Made by a program: the position numbers and the translations under genes
Notes under the pieces: model-generated
Databases searched by the model: none
The model's input: only the letters and a program-made list of their open reading frames with translations
Told to the model about the DNA's origin: nothing
Shown: in pieces, positions 6,037 through 10,213 of the stretch
Numbering within the stretch: the stretch's first letter is position 1
Layout of the letters: every line of letters starts with the position of its first letter
NCBI GenBank assembly: GCA_045615705.1
Contig: JAZLFH010000028.1
Location: 1-10,213 of the forward strand
Source: JAZLFH01 sp045615705
GTDB lineage: Bacteria > Bacillota > Clostridia > UMGS1883
DNA length: 10,213 nucleotides
Direction: 5' to 3'

Positions 6037-6903
6037 GTGATTTATATCTTTTTGTGTATTGTATTAATACTGTTTCCCAAAAGTGCTTTTAACGGTGCTT
6101 TTTTGGGTGTTGATTTAACATTAAAATCGGTAATACCAAGCCTTTTCCCGTTTTCGTTTGCTTCATCTATGCTTATTAAAAGCGGTTACTTTAAGGTTTT
6201 TGACAAACTTTTTTATCCGTTTTCGTATATTCTTTTTTCTTCAAAAAATGCCTCAACCGCTCTTTTGTCGGGACTTTTGGGCGGTTATCCTTGCGGTGCC
6301 GGAGCGGTTTTTAAACTGTATAGTGATAATATTATAGAAAAAGACGAAGCGGAATACATACTCTCATTTTCAAATTGCGGAGGTCTTATCTTTGCCGTTT
6401 CCTTTATCGGGAATGCTTTTTCAAACAGATTATACGGATTGTATGTTTTTGTTTCGCAGATTTTTGGAGTTTTCTTGGCATCGCTGATTATGAGAATCTT
6501 CCGAGAAAAAAAGAAGTCGCAAAAGCCTCCTGACTTTTTAAACCGTTCTTCCTTTTCATTCATTGTCAATGAATGTATGACTGATTCTCTTGTTTCTATG
6601 GCTAAGATTTTCGGATTTATTGTATTTTTTTCTGCCGTTACAAGTGCTCTTAATCTGTCAAATCATCCTTTTTTATCGGGGCTTTTGGAAATGACAAACG
6701 GCATATCATTACTGTCAAAAGGAGGGGTTAGAAATCTTCCGTTGGTTGCCTTCTTATTTACTTTTGGCGGATTGTGTGTGCATTGTCAAGTTCTTTCAGT
6801 ATTGGAAAAAACAGATTTATCTTTAAAAAAATATTTTGTTTCAAAAATTATTTCCGCTTTTTTTGCTTTTTGGGTATGTTTTCTTTTGCTTAATTTTGAA
6901 TAA
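6037..6903 (+). CDS. ylbJ: YlbJ-like integral membrane protein (sporulation, Gate/nucleoside-recognition type)
   Basis: This 288-residue, very hydrophobic protein has about seven to eight membrane segments. YlbJ-like landmarks appear in order: IPSLFPFSFASSMLI (33-47), SGLLGGYPCGA (78-88), EAEYILSFSNCGG (104-116) and FGGLCVHCQVLS (243-254). YlbJ is a sporulation membrane protein with a Gate domain; its substrate is not established. The protein is clearly shorter than B. subtilis YlbJ (about 400 residues), with a short basic loop at about 154-165 where the family often has a longer region. The start is GTG at 6037, 6 nt after AGAGGTG; the ATG at 6035 runs straight into a stop. It is divergent from the sporulation pair yqfC-yqfD, which supports a sporulation role. 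Another Gate-domain family remains possible. Confidence 0.8.
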   Translation: MIYIFLCIVLILFPKSAFNGAFLGVDLTLKSVIPSLFPFSFASSMLIKSGYFKVFDKLFYPFSYILFSSKNASTALLSGLLGGYPCGAGAVFKLYSDNIIEKDEAEYILSFSNCGGLIFAVSFIGNAFSNRLYGLYVFVSQIFGVFLASLIMRIFREKKKSQKPPDFLNRSSFSFIVNECMTDSLVSMAKIFGFIVFFSAVTSALNLSNHPFLSGLLEMTNGISLLSKGGVRNLPLVAFLFTFGGLCVHCQVLSVLEKTDLSLKKYFVSKIISAFFAFWVCFLLLNFE

Positions 6904-6927
6904 AAAAGTCTCCTTTTTGCTATTATA
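6897..6927 (+). promoter_or_regulatory. Possible promoter of the SH3b-CAP gene (sigma-G-like or weak sigma-A)
   Basis: TGAATA at 6897-6902 overlaps the ylbJ stop codon and is followed after 18 nt by TATTATA at 6921-6927. This resembles the forespore sigma-G pattern (TGMATA, then CATWMTA after 17-18 nt) except for the first base of the -10 box. The same bases can be read as a weak sigma-A promoter (TTGAAT, 19 nt, TATTAT). The start near 6934 would remove the 5' arm of the hairpin at 6907-6945 from the mRNA. Confidence 0.35.
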
Positions 6928-6945
6928 AAAGCGTAAAAGGAGATT
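6907..6945 (+). promoter_or_regulatory. Hairpin whose 3' arm is the ribosome-binding site of the CAP gene
   Basis: The arm at 6907-6917 (AGTCTCCTTTT) pairs with 6935-6945 (AAAAGGAGATT): 10 Watson-Crick pairs and one G-U. Three further pairs (6918-6920 with 6931-6933) close a 10-nt loop. The 3' arm contains AAAGGAG, the Shine-Dalgarno for the ATG at 6951. In a transcript reading through from ylbJ the ribosome-binding site would be masked. In one starting within the loop region it would be free. No U-run follows, so this is not a standard terminator. Confidence 0.55.
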
Positions 6946-6950
6946 ATATT

Positions 6951-7664
6951 ATGAAAAAGTTTTTAACTGCCGCTCTTGTACTGTTGCTCTTTTCGAGTGC
7001 AATTTTTGCAAAGACGGAATTTAACGATAAAACCTATCCCGCTAAAATAAAGGTTACTGCATCTGCTTTAAATGTCAGAAGCGGACCTTCAACCGGTTTT
7101 ACAAAGGTAGGAATTGTTTACAAAAACCAAATATGTGATTGTATAGGAAAAATCGGAGAATACTATGTCCTTCACTTAGACAATGATACAGTTGGTGTGG
7201 TTTCGGGTAAATATGTATCTCCGTACTACCCGCAGGAAACAACTACTAAACCTCCGACAGAAAAAACCGACACAACCATTGCCAGCGTTGACGAAATAAA
7301 GATGTTAACACTTATTAACCAAGACAGGCGAAAAGAAGGTTTAAAAGAACTTACATTTGACAATGAATTAATACGCATTGCAAGGCTGAAATCTCAAGAT
7401 ATGGAAAAGGAAGGTTACTTTGCTCACACTTCGCCAAACTACGGAACCCCCTTTGAGATGATGAAAAGTTTTGGTGTAACTTACAAAACAGCAGGCGAAA
7501 ACTTGGCAGGTCATTCTTCCGTTGAATCAGCTCATAAGGCACTTATGAATTCTGCCGGACACAGAAAGAACATTTTAAACTCTTCATTTTCCAAAATAGG
7601 AATCGGCATAGAAAAAAGCAATCGCTACGGATTGCTTATAACAGAACTTTTTGTAGGCTATTGA
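6951..7664 (+). CDS. Secreted SH3b and CAP (SCP/PR-1, YkwD-like) domain protein
   Basis: This 237-residue protein starts with a Sec signal peptide (MKK, hydrophobic 5-17, likely cut after SAIFA at residue 20). A bacterial SH3 domain follows at about 31-90 (ALNVRSGPSTGFTKVG, then GVVSGKYVSPYYP). A Thr/Pro/Lys linker covers about 95-112, and a CAP domain about 114-237. The CAP landmarks are His159 in the FAHTSP segment, AGENLA with Glu183, and SAGHRKNIL with His204. These are the conserved His/Glu cavity residues. SH3b domains usually bind peptidoglycan. The role of bacterial CAP domains is mostly unknown, though YkwD-type proteins occur on cell walls and spore coats. It follows ylbJ by 47 nt. 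Its stop overlaps the end of the convergent pseudouridine synthase gene. There is no lipobox, so the protein is released or wall-bound. Confidence 0.9.
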   Translation: MKKFLTAALVLLLFSSAIFAKTEFNDKTYPAKIKVTASALNVRSGPSTGFTKVGIVYKNQICDCIGKIGEYYVLHLDNDTVGVVSGKYVSPYYPQETTTKPPTEKTDTTIASVDEIKMLTLINQDRRKEGLKELTFDNELIRIARLKSQDMEKEGYFAHTSPNYGTPFEMMKSFGVTYKTAGENLAGHSSVESAHKALMNSAGHRKNILNSSFSKIGIGIEKSNRYGLLITELFVGY

Positions 7665-8572
7665 TTTTTCGTTCTTAAAATTCTTAAAACCTTTTCAAAG
7701 TCCTCTGCAAGCGGTACGGTAAAAGTCATTTTCTTGCCGCTTGCAGGATGGACAAAAGTTATCTCACCTGCGTGAAGGAGTTGCCCTTTTAGGTTAAACT
7801 CCTCTTTTTTTACTCCATATGTTTTATCCCCGACAATTGGATGCCCGATGTATTTCATATGCACTCTTATTTGGTGAGTACGACCTGTTTTTAAACTGCA
7901 CTTAACCAATGTGTATTTAGAAAATCTTTCTAATACTTCAAAATCTGTAACTGCTTCTCTTGAATTTTTATTGGTTACGCACATTTTCTTTCTGTCGGCT
8001 TCACTTCGTCCGATAGGTGCATTAATTTGCCCGCCGTCTTCTTTTATATTCCCGTTTACAAGAGCAAAATACTTTCTTGAAAGCGTTCTGTCTTTCAACT
8101 GTTCGGAAAGTTTCATATGTGCTTCGTCATTTTTGGCAACTATTAAAAGTCCCGTTGTATCTTTGTCTATTCTGTGAACTATTCCGGGACGAATTTCTCC
8201 GTTTATTCCCGAAAGTGAGCCCTTGCAATGATACATCAATGCATTTACCAATGTGTTTTCTTCACTGCCCGGTGCAGGGTGTACAACCATATCTCTGGGT
8301 TTGTTTATAATAAGCAGGCTGTCGTCTTCATACACAATTTCGATTGCAATGTTTTGCGGTTTTGCTAAAATTTCTTTTAAGGGCGGAACTTCAATTTCTA
8401 TTCTGTCTCCCAATTTGAGTTTTGAAGACGGTTTTATACTCTTGTTATTTGCCGAAACACACTCTTTTGCAAACAATTTTGCAATATGCGACCGTGTGTA
8501 CTCGGTTTTTTCACTTATGTATTTATCGGCTCTGATATTCTCTTCGTCAACTGTGAGATTTATTTTTTCCAC
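7658..8572 (-). CDS. RluA/RluD-family 23S rRNA pseudouridine synthase
   Basis: This protein of about 304 residues has an S4 RNA-binding domain at about 12-60 (RADKYISE, then TRSHIAKL) and a pseudouridine synthase domain. The catalytic motif HRIDKDTTG is at 133-141, with Asp136 as nucleophile, and KTGRTHQIRVH at 228-238. The architecture matches RluD and B. subtilis YlyB, which modify helix 69 of 23S rRNA; the exact site cannot be read from sequence. I chose GTG at 8572, 10 nt after GAGGAG at 8588-8583, because the S4 domain begins soon after it. A GTG at 8623 would add 17 residues with no ribosome-binding site. The start lies 26 nt inside lspA, and lspA followed by this family is a common Firmicute order. 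Confidence 0.93.
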   Translation of the reverse strand: MEKINLTVDEENIRADKYISEKTEYTRSHIAKLFAKECVSANNKSIKPSSKLKLGDRIEIEVPPLKEILAKPQNIAIEIVYEDDSLLIINKPRDMVVHPAPGSEENTLVNALMYHCKGSLSGINGEIRPGIVHRIDKDTTGLLIVAKNDEAHMKLSEQLKDRTLSRKYFALVNGNIKEDGGQINAPIGRSEADRKKMCVTNKNSREAVTDFEVLERFSKYTLVKCSLKTGRTHQIRVHMKYIGHPIVGDKTYGVKKEEFNLKGQLLHAGEITFVHPASGKKMTFTVPLAEDFEKVLRILRTKNQ

Positions 8573-9026
8573 TTTTGTCTTTCTCCTCAAAAAAAAGAGT
8601 ATGTAGAATAAAAAGTCCTGCACCTGTTACTATAAACATATCCGCTAAATTAAAAATCGGAAAACTAATGAACTTCACCTCAATAAAATCACGGACATAG
8701 CCAAGTTGTATTCTGTCAATCAAGTTTCCCACTGCCCCGGAGCCTATCATAAAAAGTGCAGTTTTTTCAAGGCAGGCAGTCTTTTTCTTAATCAGGAAAA
8801 ATGCACCCAAAACAAGCACTAAAACAGTAATTACAATAAAAAATATTCTTGCATTTTGAAGCATTCCCCACGCTGCACCATAGTTTTTCACATAACTAAA
8901 ACCAAGCACACCTTTTATTACCTCAATGCTTCCGTTCTCGGAAATTAAATTTACCATATGGTATTTACTTAATTGGTCGGCGACAATAATTGCCACCGAC
9001 CATAATAAATAGATTAGTTTTTTCAT
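8547..9026 (-). CDS. lspA: Lipoprotein signal peptidase II
   Basis: This 159-residue membrane protein has four hydrophobic segments (about 4-17, 61-79, 88-104 and 124-146) and the LspA motifs: ADQLSK (16-21), KNYGAAWG (47-54), GNLIDR (100-105), VRDF (111-114) and NLAD (126-129). The catalytic aspartates are Asp113 and Asp129. It cleaves signal peptides of lipidated prolipoproteins ahead of the modified cysteine, a step the lipoprotein encoded at 1189-2193 would need. The ATG at 9026 is 1 nt after the ileS stop, and no clear Shine-Dalgarno precedes it (GCGGAAACTTTAAAGTAAT), so translation probably depends on ribosomes finishing ileS. The last 26 nt overlap the pseudouridine synthase gene. Confidence 0.96.
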   Translation of the reverse strand: MKKLIYLLWSVAIIVADQLSKYHMVNLISENGSIEVIKGVLGFSYVKNYGAAWGMLQNARIFFIVITVLVLVLGAFFLIKKKTACLEKTALFMIGSGAVGNLIDRIQLGYVRDFIEVKFISFPIFNLADMFIVTGAGLFILHTLFFEEKDKSGKNKSHS

Positions 9027-9027
9027 A

Positions 9028-10213
9028 TTACTTTAAAGTTTCCGCACAGCGTTTGCAAAGAGTCGGATGCTCCTTATCAAAGCCAATATCGTCTGTATAC
9101 ATCCAACATCTCTCACATTTTTCGCCGTCTGATGCCTTAACATTTACTACGATACCGCTCTCGCCTTTAAAACCTTCTCCATCGCTGTTTGTAAGTTTTA
9201 CATTTGAAACGATAAATACGGTTTTAAGTTCACTTTCAACACTCTTTAAGAAATTAAACTTATCATCTTTTGCAAAAATTTCAATACTTGCTTGAAGCGA
9301 TGAACCGATTACTTTTTCGGCTCTTGCCATTTCAAGTGCCTTTGAAACATCTGCTTTTATTTCTAAAAGTTTATCCCACTTTTCTTCGAGAGCATCATCA
9401 TTGTATTTTGGATTTTCTCTCGGCATATCGTTTAACAGAACAAAATCTTTTTCGTGCTCCTTCGTATGAGGCATAAATGCCCAAATTTCCTCTGATGTGT
9501 ATGCCAAAACGGGTGCAAGAAGTTTCACGAGTGTTTCAAGGATAATGTACATAGCACTTTGAGCACTTCTTCGCATAAAAGAGTCGCTCTTTTCCGTGTA
9601 AAGCCTGTCTTTTATTACATCAAGATAGAAATTACTCATATCTACTACACAATAGTTATGAATTGCGTGATAAATCATATGGAACTCATAACTTCTGTAC
9701 GAGTCTAAAACTCTTTTTACAAGTTTGTTTAAACGAATAAGTGCCCACTTATCCATCTCGGGCATATCATCGTAAGAAACCATATCATTATCGGGATCAA
9801 AATCGTTAATATTACCCAAAATATAACGAGCAGTGTTTCTGATCTTACGATATGCTTCGGAAAGTTGTTTTAAGATATCCTTTGAAATTCTCATATCGGT
9901 CTTGTAATCTGCCGATACTACCCAAAGTCTTAAAATATCTGCTCCGTATGTGTCAATTATGTCCTTTGGACTTATTCCGTTGCCTTTTGACTTACTCATC
10001 TTTTGTCCGTCCGAGTCAACAATCATACCGTGAGTAATAACTGTTTTGTACGGTGCAACACCACGGGCTGCAACAGATGTCAAGAGTGATGATTGGAACC
10101 ATCCTCTGTACTGGTCGTTTCCTTCAAGATACAAATCTGCCGGGAATGACAAACATTCTTTAACATCTAAAACACCGCTATGGCTTGAACCTGAGTCAAA
10201 CCAAACATCCATG
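9028..10213 (-). CDS. ileS: Isoleucyl-tRNA synthetase, C-terminal part (N-terminus outside the window)
   Basis: About 394 residues are visible and the reading frame stays open at the window edge. DVWFDSGSSHSGVL opens the fragment (the catalytic-domain element typical of IleS). KMSKSKGN follows at visible residues 71-78. Then come the helical anticodon-binding domain and a C-terminal zinc site with cysteines 366, 369, 386 and 389. IleS charges tRNA-Ile. The C-terminal CxxC...CxxC zinc finger points to the bacterial type 1 enzyme rather than the mupirocin-resistant eukaryote-like type 2. The HIGH motif and the editing domain lie beyond base 10213, as would any T-box leader. The Met at 10212 is internal and not a start. 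lspA follows after 1 nt. Confidence 0.97.
   Translation of the reverse strand, partial: MDVWFDSGSSHSGVLDVKECLSFPADLYLEGNDQYRGWFQSSLLTSVAARGVAPYKTVITHGMIVDSDGQKMSKSKGNGISPKDIIDTYGADILRLWVVSADYKTDMRISKDILKQLSEAYRKIRNTARYILGNINDFDPDNDMVSYDDMPEMDKWALIRLNKLVKRVLDSYRSYEFHMIYHAIHNYCVVDMSNFYLDVIKDRLYTEKSDSFMRRSAQSAMYIILETLVKLLAPVLAYTSEEIWAFMPHTKEHEKDFVLLNDMPRENPKYNDDALEEKWDKLLEIKADVSKALEMARAEKVIGSSLQASIEIFAKDDKFNFLKSVESELKTVFIVSNVKLTNSDGEGFKGESGIVVNVKASDGEKCERCWMYTDDIGFDKEHPTLCKRCAETLK

Noticed and set aside
6285..6569. Minus-strand open frame inside the ylbJ-like gene
   Set aside because: It is antisense to a clearly coding membrane protein, and its composition reflects the complement of that gene.
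8583..8596. T8 run followed by GAGGAG near the end of lspA as a programmed frameshift into the pseudouridine synthase frame
   Set aside because: The downstream gene needs a +1 shift, which does not suit simple -1 slippage on the T-run, and GAGGAG is better explained as the ribosome-binding site for the GTG at 8572.
8573..8623. 17-residue N-terminal extension of the pseudouridine synthase starting at GTG 8623
   Set aside because: No ribosome-binding site precedes it, its hydrophobic sequence is unlike the family, and it overlaps lspA further; the GTG at 8572 is better placed.

Overview
The window is a low-GC, densely packed stretch of housekeeping and sporulation genes from an endospore-forming member of the Clostridia (Bacillota). 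This rests on the gene order phoH-ybeY-era-recO preceded by the sporulation genes yqfC-yqfD, on the ileS-lspA-pseudouridine synthase run, and on the AT-rich codon use. The species cannot be named from the sequence. No mobile element, CRISPR array, rRNA, tRNA or phage gene is visible, and no stretch of 300 bases lacks a gene.

Left arm (1-5971, all minus strand). Read in the direction of transcription, from high to low coordinates: yqfC, yqfD, phoH, ybeY, era, an unrecognised lipoprotein gene, the tiny gene yqzL, recO, and then, behind its own strong sigma-A-type promoter, the N-terminus of ppdK (pyruvate phosphate dikinase). Most junctions are 1-10 nt or overlapping, so yqfC to recO looks like one operon. 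It joins sporulation (YqfC, YqfD), 16S rRNA and small-subunit maturation (YbeY, Era, possibly PhoH) and recombination repair (RecO). Compared with Bacillus subtilis, the HD-family gene between phoH and ybeY and the dgkA-cdd pair before era are missing, and a lipoprotein gene sits between era and yqzL.

Middle (5972-7664). A 65-nt divergent intergenic region separates yqfC from a plus-strand YlbJ-like membrane protein gene. Both directions carry sequences resembling the mother-cell sporulation sigma-E promoter. YlbJ and YqfC-YqfD belong to the sigma-E programme in B. subtilis, so this may be a small sporulation module. Next is a secreted protein with an SH3b and a CAP domain. Its ribosome-binding site lies in the 3' arm of a hairpin, and a possible promoter -10 box lies in the hairpin loop.

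Right arm (7658-10213, minus strand). The C-terminal part of isoleucyl-tRNA synthetase, signal peptidase II (LspA) and an RluD-like 23S pseudouridine synthase are packed with a 1-nt gap and a 26-nt overlap. The synthase gene meets the CAP gene tail to tail with a 7-nt overlap.

I see no dedicated novel defence or mobile system. The best leads are the lipoprotein inserted in the era-recO operon, two RNA inverted repeats placed over translation starts, and the overlapping divergent sporulation-type promoters.
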